A stretch of DNA of 64,000 nt from Microglena sp. YARC (lineage: Eukaryota; Chlorophyta; Chlorophyceae; Chlamydomonadales; Chlamydomonadaceae): contig CM039462.1 in the NCBI GenBank assembly GCA_022414725.1, positions 102,260,813 through 102,324,812 on the forward strand. Direction: 5' to 3'. Within the stretch, counting starts at the first letter, position 1, and every line of letters begins with the position of its first letter. The position numbers and the translations under genes are program-made. Shown here in pieces: positions 11,405 through 41,284 of the stretch. The notes beneath the pieces were generated by a model. The model ran no database searches. It saw only the letters and a program-made list of their open reading frames with translations, and was not told the origin of the DNA.

Positions 11405-11845
11405 AGACCTTGCCCAAAATAGACCTTGCCCAACCTGCCCAACCTGCCCAACCTGCCCAACCTTGCCCAACTTGCCCAACCTGCCCAACCTTGCCCAGCC
11501 TGCCCAACCTTGCCCAACCTGCCCAACCTGCCCAACCTGCCCAACCTGCCAACCTGCCCAACCTGCCCAACCTGCCCAACCTTGCCCAACCTGCCAACCT
11601 TGCCCAACCTGCTCAACCTGCCCAACCTGCCCAACCTGCCCAACCTGCCCAACCTGCCCAACCTGCCCAACCTGCCCAACCTGCCCAAACCTGCCCAACC
11701 TGCCCAACCTTGCCCAACCTGCCCAACTTGCCCAACCTTGCCCAACCTGCCCAACCTGCCCAACCTGCCCAACCTTGCCCAACCTGCCCAACCTGCCCAA
11801 CCTGCCCAACCTTGCCCAACCTGCCCGACCTGCCCAACCTCAATA
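11405..11845. repeat. 9-10 bp minisatellite (cccaacctg/cccaaccttg)
   Basis: About 45 copies. All six frames are open for long stretches, giving Pro/Gln/Asn or Gly/Trp/Leu repeats. A partial family C piece follows at 11893-11955. Confidence 0.95.
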
Positions 11846-11999
11846 TTGTGCAGGGTTGTACCGTATACAAACAAGCACTGGTATGCATGCACGAATGTTG
11901 TAATCCAGGGGTAGCCAGGAAGGCTTTGGGGACTTTTCCAACCTCGAACAATCAAGACAAAAACGTAAAATGAAAAACAAATGAAGAAAAAGGAAAACA

Positions 12000-12110
12000 G
12001 TGATTTGTTCGAGTCTACATTTTCCTGGTAATCATTTGTTTACTGCTTAAGACGGCGAGCAGCCAAATTGCTGGCTGAAGCTATGTAACCAAACTCAAGT
12101 TCAAGTTACC
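12000..12110 (+). repeat. dispersed repeat family A, near full-length copy
   Basis: It contains gatttgttcgagtctacatt and the core ggcgagcagccaaattgctg followed by the ctatgtaaccaa tail. It is intergenic. Confidence 0.75.
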
Positions 12111-12479
12111 AAGAAGGGATGTTTTGACAAGCACTCCCGTACTACGACTTCGTTTTTATTTTTTATAGAAAAGATTTTCACCTTGCTCAGTGTGCGACTT
12201 TTTTTACAATAATGATTTTCGCCTCAAAGGGTGGGTCTCCCTACACTAGCCCCAGACTTGAAGGATTAGACGTGATGTAGCGGAGTTAAAAATAGTTGCC
12301 TGATTTCTGTGGGTATCGCAGCAAAAACAGATACACATATTTAGCCCAAAACACCATATGCATAGGAACTACACCATGTATTCCCAAGGGCAACTCTTTA
12401 AGGGGCTAATCTTTTCAGCACAGCTAACGCTGTGCATGGGGGGACTTGCCGACTTGAAATTGGAAGACGGTGGGCAGCC

Positions 12480-13075
12480 CAGAGTTGGCTAAACAATCAT
12501 GTGACCATCCAAGCCAAGCCAAGCCAAGACGACGAGCAGCCACGCCAGACGGCGAGCAGCCAAAGTGCAGGCTGGAGCTATGTAACCAAGTTCAAGTTCA
12601 AGATCAAGACAAGCCATGCCGTGAGCAGCTCCACAGCATATCCTTGGAGAAGTTCACGGTCTGGGTCTTTTTTGCCTTACAATCATGTAACCATCCAAGC
12701 CAAGCCAAGCCAAGCCATGTGCCGAGCAGCTTCACAGCATATCCTTGAAGAAGTTCCCTGTCTGGGTCTTTTTTGCCTTACAATCATGTAACCATCCAAG
12801 CCAAGCCAAGCCATGTGCCGAGCAGCTTCACAGCATATCCTTGAAGAAGTTCCCTGTCTGGGTCTTTTTTGCCTTACAATCATGTAACCATCCAAGCCAA
12901 GCCAAGCCAAGCCATGTGCCGAGCAGCTTCACAGCATATCCTTGAAGAAGTTCACGGCCTGGGTCTTTTTTGCCTGACAATCATGTAACCATCCAAGCCA
13001 AGCCAAGCCATGTGCCGAGTAGCTTCACAGCATATCTTTGAAGAAGTTCCCTGTCTGGGTCTTTTTTGCCTTTTG
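12480..13075 (+). repeat. ~100-bp tandem repeat, five to six copies
   Basis: The unit includes caatcatgtaaccatccaag, gccgagcagcttcacagcat and gttccctgtctgggtctttt. The beginning resembles the tail of family A, so the satellite probably grew from an A insertion. No gene is present. Confidence 0.85.
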
Positions 13076-13519
13076 GACGTCCGATCCCTTCCTCCATTTA
13101 GTCTTCTCCCTCTGCGAACAGGGAACAACAGGTTTACATGCACAGAATTGGATACATCAAAATATATTATACATAGCATGATTCGGCAGGGATACCAGGC
13201 ACGTGTGACGGTGTATTGCTTGGAAACTTGCAATTTAGTGTTAATAAACTTATGCATGTTGATGATGTTTGTCTGTTGCAGTCCAGGGGGTAGCCTATTA
13301 GTAGGCTTCCCAAGCAGTGTTTCTTTTTTCGACGACGCGTCGCCATTCCGTCGACATTCCGTAGAATACTACACCCCCGGACCCCCCGATATCAGGACGC
13401 GCTGCCCCCCGACCACCCCAGGCTCTGCGTTTAGCGCTCTGCCATGCGATGGCGACGCAACTATCCTGAAATCAGGGTTGAGTAGCCCAAGTAGCTACTC
13501 AACCTGGACCTCAGAAATC

Positions 13520-13630
13520 TGAAATAAAAAACAGTGTTCCCAAGGCATTTATTGAAATGAAATTTGTTAAAAAAACAGTGTTCCCAAGGCATTTAAAAAA
13601 CAGTGTTCCCAAGGCCCTTTTATAGGGCAG
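13520..13630 (+). repeat. aacagtgttcccaaggc tandem repeats
   Basis: Three copies of aacagtgttcccaaggcatt separated by A-rich spacers. The surrounding 13280-13830 has a partial family C piece (about 13278) and gcgtcgccat-type palindromic words. No gene is seen. Confidence 0.6.
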
Positions 13631-13964
13631 GGTAGGGGCATTAAATTGAAATTGTTACATCCGTGTAATACCGTTACTCACAGGACGTGAAGTGAAGGAC
13701 ACCATAGCGTAAGCCGGAGCTAGCTATAGTCACCGTAGGGGCATTATGTTACTATGCCCTTGCCCTATAAGAGCCCGCCCCTTTTCCTATAGGGTAGGGT
13801 AGGGGACTTGCCCATCCTCAGGTCATCAACAAGCTGTGGCAACGCCATTCAAACTGAATCCTCGGCGTCACTGGTTTGTGTCGGGAGACCCACCTCCTGG
13901 GGTGAAATCCATTTCACACAAAATATCAAGATATTTCTAGACTATCCAGAGGGGCTATTAACAA

Positions 13965-14160
13965 GCCCTATAATATTTGGTCCCCAGACCTCAGTAAATC
14001 ATGAAGGATGGAAAGCAGGGCCATTCTCTACACTTTTTTGGTCCCCAGACCCTAGTAAATCATGAAGGATGGAAAGCAGGGCCATTCTCTACACTTTTTT
14101 GGTCCCCAGACCCTAGTCAATCATGAAGGATGGAAAGCAGGGCTATTCTCTACACTTTTT
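13965..14160 (+). repeat. 62-bp tandem repeat, three copies
   Basis: The unit includes ttggtccccagaccctagta and aatcatgaaggatggaaagc. It lies between a family B copy (13835-13925) and a family D copy. Confidence 0.85.
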
Positions 14161-14378
14161 TGGCGGAGCTCCCCCTCCTTGGGGGAGATTCACCCCATTG
14201 TCCATCCGACCGACCGACCGACCGACGACCGAGATGAAGCCTGACACGTTAGCCAACTTTCATAACTACCTGGCTTCGGTCAGCTCCATCGTTGCCACCT
14301 GTCGCTGTCGTTCTGTTGACAACACTCTCCGCCAATTTTCCGCATCGCTTACGATGCTACGAAGGACTTGTTCTTAGC
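14158..14378 (+). repeat. dispersed repeat family D
   Basis: About 200 bp: ggcggagc, a cc/gaccgaccgac tract, gaagcctgacacgttagcca, ggtcagctccatcgttgcca, cactccgccaattttccgca and a gacgctgc end. Other copies are at about 40640-40860 (-), 45462-45680 (+), 49877-50070 (+) and 55318-55445 (-). Five copies in 64 kb make it one of the most abundant elements here. No ORF is present. Confidence 0.8.
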
Positions 14379-14410
14379 ATCTTTTAGGCAGCTAGCCCCT
14401 TTCAGTGATT

Positions 14411-14617
14411 GAATATCAATGGTCTAGTGGTGGACCAGATTGCTTGAGGATGAAGAGTCGGGGGTTCGACTCCCCCTTTGGTCGCTCTTGGCGTTGCAGG
14501 TTGTTGTCAACCTCGATGGTAGCTTGTCCAGTTGAGGTAGGAGACCGCTCCCCACCCGCGTACGACGGGCTCTCTTAACACCACGCCCCATCAGGCGTTA
14601 TCATTACCTTTTTTTTT
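14411..14617 (+). mobile_element. tRNA-derived SINE, copy 2
   Basis: The A box TGGTCTAGTGGT is at 14420-14431 and the B box GGTTCGACTCC at 14463-14473. The body matches copy 1 closely, in the opposite orientation. The 3' end gcgttatcattacc is followed by a run of nine T (14609-14617), consistent with a polymerase III terminator or 3' tail. Confidence 0.8.
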
Positions 14618-14639
14618 AGGCAGCTCCTTGGGCCAGACA

Positions 14640-15435
14640 CTGGGCTGAGCCCCAAGGTATGAGCAGCAGGGTAATACTAAGCGTGCGCGGCAGCGCGGTG
14701 CAGCACTGCCTTTTTGAGCCCCTCTGCGCGTTTAGCGCAGTTTTTTTAACCCCCTGTGGGCGCAGCGCGCAATTTTTGCACTTTTTGCACTAAAAAGCGC
14801 TGACCAATTTGACGTGTGTGCGCTTTAAGCGCTGACCAATTTGGCAAGAAGTAGTACCCTGATGAGCAGTGCTAAAGAGCTGATTGTGTCAGCTTCCAGG
14901 TGCCCTAGATTGCTTTAGGCTTGGCTGAATAGCCAGCCAAGGGAGCTGCGTAGAAGTTGCTGTTCATAGCAAGAAAAAGGTATGACGTAAAGCCGGCAAT
15001 CCACATTTCTATTGAAAGGATTTTACCCTTAGGTGGTGGGACCCCTTTCCACAACTTATACCACAAATTAGGACCACGCCACAAATTATACCACAAATCA
15101 GGACCCCTTACCACAAATAAGAACACACATTAGGACCACGCCACAAATTAGCGCCACTAATTAGGACCACAAATTAGCGCCAGCGAGGATTCATAAAGAA
15201 AGTTGAAGAAGTTCCTTCGAAAGTAGGCACCTACCTAGTGCCTAGACCCCTTACCACAAATGAGGACCACACCACAAATAAGCGCCACAAACTAGATCAC
15301 AAATTATACCACAAATTAGGACCAAGCCAAAAATCAGCGCCACTAATTAAGACAACAAATTAGAGCCAGCGAGTATTCATAAAGAAAGGCGAAGAAGATC
15401 CTTCAAAAGTAGGCACCCACCTAGTGCTACTTACC
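14640..15435. repeat. intergenic repeats (gcgc palindromes, then accacaaatta repeats)
   Basis: At 14690-14860 there are repeated gcgc-centred words (gcgcgtttagcgcag and aagcgctgaccaatttg twice). From about 15045 to 15435, accacaaattaggaccacgc-type units form an outer tandem duplication of about 180 bp that shares cataaagaaag and aaagtaggcacc. No gene is seen. Confidence 0.6.
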
Positions 15436-15447
15436 TTCCTGCGTGGA

Positions 15448-15740
15448 AGTTGCTACAGTCCAGGGGTAGCCAAATAGGCTCAAGGGACTTGCCCAATCAT
15501 GATATCAGGAGGAGCTAACAGAAAAAGCACTGATAAACTGTATTTTTACATATATAGATGTATGTGTGCATTACAGATGTATGTATGTATGTTACAGTCC
15601 AGGGGTAGGCCAAATAGGCTAAAGGGACTTGCCCAAGCGTTAGAAAGAGCTTAAAAAGAAAAGGCACTGATGAACTGAACCCCATGCAAGCGCCTGACCA
15701 ACGGGGGCCCTGAGTTTGTGCTACAGTTTTGTTTTTGCTA
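15448..15740 (+). repeat. dispersed repeat family C, one partial and one near full-length copy
   Basis: The family starts acagtccaggggtag, continues ccaaataggctaaagggact and tgaactgaacccc, and ends gggggccctgagtttgtgct. Copies here are at 15448-15520 and 15593-15740. Others are at 19250-19376 (-), 33728-33885 (+) and 41129-41270 (+), with fragments near 5765, 11893 and 13278. Its first ~75 bp resembles the satellite at 37955-40600. Confidence 0.75.
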
Positions 15741-16001
15741 ACTGAACGCGCTGTGTTTCTTAGTTTGTGTGTGCTAGTGTGTGTGTTTCAGTGTCTGTGT
15801 GTTAGTGTGTCTGTTAGAGTGTGTGTTACTGTATGTGCGCTAGTGTCTGTATGTTAGTGCCTGTGTGTTAGTGTGTGTGTTAGTGCCTGTGTGTTAGTGT
15901 GTATGTTAGTGTCTGTATGTTAGTTGTGTATGTTAGTGTGTGTGTTACTGTATGTGCGCTAGTGTCTGTATGTTAGTGTGTATGTTAGTGTCTGTGTGTT
16001 A

Positions 16002-16172
16002 TAGCAATTCAGGGGATGAACTGGACAAAATATTTCCGCGAGAACACGTACCTCATACTTCGTCGAGAATTTTGGCCTGGAAATCCGAGAATTCTCGACA
16101 AGTTGGCCTGGAATTCTCGAGAATTCTCGACAAAGTACGAAACGTTTGTCCAGTCCATCCCCTGAATTGCTA
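16002..16172. mobile_element. 171-bp MITE with TA target duplication
   Basis: Terminal inverted repeats TAGCAATTCAGGGGATG, followed by (A/G)ACTGGACAAA, are matched at the other end over about 27 nt with one mismatch. The direct TA flanks are 16000-16001 and 16173-16174. The interior has several gagaattctcg palindromes. TA flanks and ITRs fit a Tc1/mariner-type non-autonomous element. It sits inside a tgtgtgttag microsatellite (15740-16290). Confidence 0.85.
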
Positions 16173-16299
16173 TAATGTGTGTTAGTGTGTGTGTTAATGT
16201 GTGTAAGTGTGTGTGTAAGTGTGTGTGTTAGTGTGTGTGTTAATGTGTGTTAGTGTCTGTGTGTTTATGTGTGTTTGTTTTTGCTAACTGAGCGCAAAT

Positions 16300-17060
16300 T
16301 TTGTTTCTTCTTCTTGGAGGCATCATCATCATCATCATCCCCATCTCCAACTTTGGTGCTAAGCTGTGCGCTGCTGTAACAGTAGGAACCTATGAAGTGT
16401 TTCATACCTTCCTGCCTATTTTCTGGATTTGTTGGAATACCCCTCCTGGATGGTGTGTAGCGGGCTTGTCTTGGGCCAACAAAGGCCTGTTGATGACAAT
16501 GTAATGCAATGTATTTGGGCGCACCTTTTGTTTCTTCATCTTGGAGCCATCGTCATCCGAGTCACTGTCAACCTCTTCCTCACCGCTGCCCCCATCTCCT
16601 CCATGTAATAAATGTTTTAACTCAGCACTGGAGCCCACCACCAAGGGGCTTGCAGTGCAGTACTGGGGCCAACCACCAAGGGGTTGCCTACTGAACACAC
16701 CTTTCGTTTCTTCTTCTTGGAGCCATCGTCATCCAAGTCACTGTCATCTGCTTCGTCACCGCTGCCCCCATCTCCTCCATGTAATAATTGTATTAACTTA
16801 TCAGTGGGGCCCACCACCAAGGGGCTTGCAGTGCAGTACTGGGGCCAACCGCCAAGGGGCTGCCTACTGAACTCACCTTTCGTTCCTTCTTTTTCAAGCC
16901 ATCGTCATCCGAGTCACTGTCAACCTCTTCCTCACCGCTGCCCTCATCTCCTCCATGTAATAATTGTTTTAAATCAGCACTGTGGCCCACCACCAAGGGG
17001 CTTGCAGTGCAGTACTGTGGCCCACCACCAAGGGGCTTGCAGTGCAGTACTGGGGTCAAC
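16300..17060 (-). pseudogene. tandem partial copies of WDR55 exon H (donor side)
   Basis: On the minus strand, four degraded copies (around 16310-16350, 16525-16605, 16700-16770 and 16875-16950) repeat the acidic-plus-basic end of exon H and its gtgagttca donor. The encoded words are GGDGGSG, DSDSDDDG and KKKRK variants. They follow the real exon within the intron. I cannot exclude that one is used as an alternative exon. Confidence 0.7.
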
Positions 17061-17087
17061 CACCAAGGGGCTGTCTATTGAACTCAC

Positions 17088-36309
<19,222 letters not shown>

Positions 36310-36314
36310 CTGCG

Positions 36315-36344
36315 GTGGAGGGGGGGGGGGGGGGGGGAGGGGGG

Positions 36345-36378
<34 letters not shown>

Positions 36379-36397
36379 GGGGGTTGCGAGGGGGGGG

Positions 36398-36463
<66 letters not shown>

Positions 36464-36580
36464 CGGGGGGGGGGGGGGGGGGAGGGAGGGGGAAAGGGAG
36501 GGGGGAAGGGACGGGGGGGGACGGGGGAACGGAGAGGGGTGAGGGGAGGGAGGGGGGGGGGGGGGGGAGGGTTAGAGAAG
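36315..36580. repeat. ~265-bp G-homopolymer-rich tract
   Basis: Nearly pure G on the plus strand with a few C and A. It lies immediately upstream (in transcript sense) of the exon A acceptor, so the transcript would carry poly-C there. Runs of this length are prone to sequencing and assembly error. Confidence 0.85.
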
Positions 36581-37001
36581 AAGTTGAATAGATGCAGACT
36601 GCCATCGATACGTGCAGTGGCTAGGATGTTAGCAGTTGGACTGATGGGAACAGCACTGTGGGTGGTGTGGTGGTTGGTGGTGGGGAGGGGTGGGGGGGGG
36701 GAGAGGGGGTAAGGGAGGCGCGGGGGGGAGGGGTTAGAGAAAAGTTGTATAGGTGGCAGAATAACGGTTTTGTCCAGTAAGTCCATGGCTAGGATGTTAG
36801 CAGTCAGCAACTGATGGCGCAGCACTGTGGTTGTGTGTGCTGTGTGTGTGTGGGGGGTGGGGGGGGGTGGGTGGGGGGGGGTAGCGGGGTTTGTGAGAGA
36901 AGTTGTATAGGTGCAGACTGCTGTCGACAAGTCCAGTGGCTAGGATGATCGAAGCTGGACTGATGGCACAGCACTTGCGGTGTGTGTCGTGTGTGTGCTG
37001 T

Positions 37002-37032
<31 letters not shown>

Positions 37033-37059
37033 GGGGGGGGTGGGTGGGGGGTGAGGGGG

Positions 37060-37090
<31 letters not shown>

Positions 37091-37195
37091 TTGGGGGGGG
37101 AGGGGAGGGGTTGAGAAGTTGTACAGGTCAGACTACTGTCCAGAAAGTCCAGTGGCTAGGATGTTTGCGGTTGGACTGATGCACAGCATGGTATG
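36578..37195 (-). repeat. four copies of the exon A acceptor and start
   Basis: Copies lie at about 36578-36660, 36738-36830, 36895-36978 and 37110-37192. Each repeats ~85 bp (minus strand: gccatcagtccgactgctaa, then catcctagccactgg). Some stay open, with variants of ISPTANILAT. Only 36309 continues into blade 2. Confidence 0.85.
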
Positions 37196-37280
37196 GTGTG
37201 TGGTGTTTGTGTGTTTGTGTGTTGTGTGTGTGTGTGTGTGTGTGTTGTGTAGTGTGTATTGTGTGGGTGTGTGTGCTGTT

Positions 37281-37329
<49 letters not shown>

Positions 37330-37354
37330 TGTGTGTGTGTGTGTGTGTGTGTGT

Positions 37355-37390
<36 letters not shown>

Positions 37391-37437
37391 GTGTGTGTGT
37401 ATGTGTGTGTGTGTGTGTGTGTTGTGTGTGTGTGTGT

Positions 37438-37471
<34 letters not shown>

Positions 37472-37950
37472 TTGTGTGATTTGTGTGTGTGGTGTGTGTG
37501 TGTTTGTGGTGTGTATGTATGTGATGTGTGTGTTTGTGTGTTTGAAAGTCTTTTACAGTGTGTTAACAGTGTTTGCAGTGTGTTTGCTTTACAAGTGGTT
37601 ATACAGTCTATGCCGGTCAGTCACATTCACCATGGAAGAGATGGTCCTTAGAGTGTGTTTGTGTGCTGGTGTGTGTGTGGCTTTGTGTGCGTTACTGTAT
37701 TTGTGTGTGTGTGTTTACCATGGAAGAGAGTGCCCTTTGAGTGTGTTTGTGTGCTGGTGTGTGTGAATTTGTGTGTGATACTGTATTTGTGTGTTTGTGT
37801 GTTTACCATGACGAGATGGTCCTTTTGCTTGAGCGTGTTTGTGTGCTGTTGTGCTTGTGAATTTGTGTGTGTTACTGTATTTGTGTGTTTGTGTGTTTAT
37901 ACCATGGAATAGATGGTCCTTTGAGTGTTTGTGTGCTTGCGTGTGTGTTT
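37196..37950. repeat. (TG)n-rich arrays
   Basis: tgtgtgtttgtg microsatellite to about 37545, then about three copies of a ~115-bp unit containing ttaccatggaagagatggtc and gttactgtatttgtgtg. Confidence 0.8.
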
Positions 37951-37954
37951 ACAG

Positions 37955-40605
37955 TCTAACCGGTTCAGGCGTAGCCAACTAGGCTAAATAGACTTGCCCA
38001 ACCTCAATACGATATTAGGCAGGGCTGTTAGTGTGTGTTTTGCAAAATTAGCCGTTTGGTCATATCCAAATAGGCTAAATAAAATTGCCCAACCTCGATA
38101 CAGTATTAGGGAGGGCTTACTGTGTGTGTTATATAGTCTAAGCTGGTCAGATGTAGCCAACTAGGCTAAATAGTCTCACCCAAACCTCAATAAGATCTTT
38201 GTAGAGAGTCGTTGGGCCAATAGTGGTAACCTGTAACCCTCGATCACATATTAGGGAGGGCTGTATGTGTGTGTTCGTTATTATTTATAATACTTACACC
38301 ACATACCCACCCACTTAAACCCACCCACTCACACATTCACTCAACCACTTTATACATACCACTTACACCTCCCACTCACACCCACCCACTCAACACACAA
38401 GCATTCACCCACATACCCACCCACTTAAACCCACCCACTCACACATTCACTCAACCACTTATACAACCACTTACAACCTCCCACTCACATTAAGTATACT
38501 CTATCTGGTTCAGATGTAGCCAACTAGGCTAAATAGTCTCACCCAAGCTCAATATTTGTGTAGAGAGTCGTTGGGGACAAAAGTGGGAACCTGGACATAA
38601 CTATTGTTGTCCAATTTTCATTCCATTGGACACTCTTGATACGGGTGGTGTGTGAGTGTGTGTGTTCAGTCTAGCCGGTTAAGGCGTATCCAAATAGGCT
38701 AAATAAAGTTGCCCAAGCTCAATATGGTATTAGGAAGGGCTGTACGTGTGTGTTATTATAGTCTAGCTGATTGGGTCGTATCCAACTAGGTTAATAGTGG
38801 GAACCTGCACATAAGTATTGTTGTCCTCTTTTCATTCCATTGGATACTCTTGATACGGGTGGTGGTGTGTGTGTTTGGACAGTCTAGTCGGTTTAGATGT
38901 AGCCAATACAGTATTAGGTATAATATTTTTGTAAAGAGTCGTTGGGGACAATAGTGGGAACCTGCACATAAGTATTGTTGTCCTCTTTTCATTCCATTGG
39001 ACACTCTTGATACGGGTGGTGGTGTGTGTGTGTGGACAGTCTAGCCGGTTTAGATGTAGGCAATACAGTATGAGGTATAATACTTTTGTAAAGAGTCGTT
39101 GGGGACAATAGTGGGAACCTGCACATAAGTATGGTTGTCCTCTTTTCATTCCATTGGACACTCTTGATACGGGTGGTGGTGTGTGTGTGTGGACAGTCTA
39201 GTCGGTTTAGATGTAGCCAATACAGTATTAGGTATAATATTTTTGTAGAGAGTCGTTGGGGACAATAGTGGGAACCTGCACATAACTATTTTTGTCCTCT
39301 TTTCATTCCATTGGACACTCTTGATATGGGTGTGTGTGTGTGTGTGTGTTCAGTCTAGCCGGTTTAGATGTAGCCAACTAGGCTTAATGGACTTGCACAA
39401 CTGCTATATGGTATTAGGAAGGGCTGTGTGTGTTATTACAGTCCTAGCCGGATTAAAAGGCGTAGGCAAATATGGCTGAATATGTATCACCCCAGACTCA
39501 ATACGGTAGTGGGAAGGGCTGTACATGTGTGTGTTTCATAGTCTAGCCGGGTAAGGTGTAGCCAAATAGGCTGAATAGACTTGCTCAACCTCACTATTGT
39601 ATTAGGAAGGCTGTACGTGTGTGTGTTTACAGTCTAGCCGGTTTAGGTGTAGCCAAATAGGCTGAATAGACTTGCACAACCTCACTATTGTATTAGGAAG
39701 GCTGTGCGTGTTTGTGTTTACAGTCTAGCCGGTTTAGGTGTTGCCAAATAGGTTCAATACACTTGTCCAACCTCAATGCAGTATTAGGAAGGGCTGTATG
39801 TGTGTGATATTACAGTCTAACCGGTTAAGGCGTAGCCAAATAGGCTAAATGGACTTGCCCAACCTCAATATGGAATTAGGAAGGGCTGCATGCGTGTTTG
39901 TGTTTACAGTCTAGCCGGTTTAGGTGTTGCCAAATAGGTTCAATACACTTGTCCAACCTCAATACAGTATTAGGAAGGGCTGTATGTGTGTGATATTACA
40001 GTCTAACCGGTAAAGGCGTAGCCAAATAGGCTAAATGGACTTGCCCAACCTCCATATGGAATTAGGAAGGGCTGCATGCGTGTTTGTTGTTTACAGTTCT
40101 AGAATCCGGTTTAGGTGTAGCCAAATAGGTTCAATACACTTGTCCAACCTCAATGCAGTATTAGGAAGGGCTGTATGTGTGTGATATTACAGTCTAACTG
40201 GTAAAGGCGTAGCCAAATAGGCTAAATGGACTTGCCCAACCTCCATATGGAATTAGGAAGGGCTGCACGCGTGTTTGTGTTTACAGTCTAGCCGGTTTAG
40301 GTGTAGCCAAATAGGTTCAATACACTTGTCCAACCTCAATGCAGTATTAGGAAGGGCTGTATGAGTGTGATATTACAGTCTAACCGGTAAAGGCGTAGCC
40401 AAATAGGCTAAATGGACTTGCCCAACCTCTATATGGAATTAGGAAGGGCTGTATGTGTGTGATATTACAGTCTAGCCGGTAAAGGCGTAGCCAAATAGGC
40501 TTAACACACTTGTCCAACCTCAATATGGTATTAGGAAGGCTGTACGTGTGTGTTTTTACAGTCTAGCCGGTCAAGGCGTAGCCAAATAGGCTAAATAGAC
40601 CTAAA
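37955..40605. repeat. satellite related to family C, with an internal ~165-bp sub-array
   Basis: More than 20 units of about 80-100 bp carry acagtctagccggtttaggt, gtagccaaataggctaaat, ggacttgcccaacctcaata and attaggaagggctgt. At 38500-39350 there are about five larger units with cattccattggacactcttg and agagtcgttggggacaatag. It is intronic if WDR55 starts at 43377. Confidence 0.85.
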
Positions 40606-40639
40606 GGTACTTGAAAGGGGTAGAGGCCCAACTGCAATG

Positions 40640-40860
40640 TTGTGAAGGGCTGTATAAACAAGTTCTATGCAGCGTCGCATGCGACGCTAAAAAAATGGCG
40701 GAGAGTGTTTGCGACGGAGCGACAGGTGACAACGGAAGCGAGTTAGTTACGAGGCCGTTGGCTGACGTGTCAGGCTTTGTCGCTCGGTCAGACGGTCGGT
40801 TGTGCACACAGATGGACAAATGGGTAACCTTGGGGGCTCCCGCCCCCTTGAAGAGGGGGC
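40640..40860 (-). repeat. dispersed repeat family D
   Basis: Reverse orientation: ctatgcagcgtcgcatgcga to the gaagagggggctttgcc end. It is followed by an ~80-bp piece resembling the end of family C (gtcgggggcccggagttcgt). Confidence 0.75.
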
Positions 40861-40991
40861 TTTGCCAAAAAACAAGCACTGGCAAACTGAACCGCCAACA
40901 AATCGTAAACGTCGGGGGCCCGGAGTTCGTGCTATGCAGATGATTTAACTTCAATTGAAGGGGGTATCAAGTGTGTTTGTGTGTAAGTGCG

Positions 40992-41039
<48 letters not shown>

Positions 41040-41128
41040 AAGTCTTTATACTGTGTGCTTTACAGTGTTTACAGTCTAGCCGGTTAACTTAAATTTAAGG
41101 GGGTATCAACATGATGTGAGTATGTATG

Positions 41129-41270
41129 TTACAATCCAGGGGCAGGCCAAGTAGGCTAAAGGGACTTGCCCAGCCATGACAGGACGGGCTAAAAAGAAAA
41201 CGCATTGACAGACTGAACCCCAAACAATCGTTTTACCGACGGGGGCCCTGAGTTTGTGCTACAGTGATAA
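41129..41270 (+). repeat. dispersed repeat family C, full-length
   Basis: It runs from acaatccaggggcaggcc to gggggccctgagtttgtgct. Confidence 0.8.
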
Positions 41271-41284
41271 TTTAATGGTGAGTG

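Noticed and set aside
11227..11973. Pro/Gln/Asn- and Gly/Trp/Leu-repeat ORFs, superficially antifreeze- or silk-like
   Set aside because: A 9-10 bp minisatellite open in all frames with no start context, splice signals or flanking unique coding sequence.
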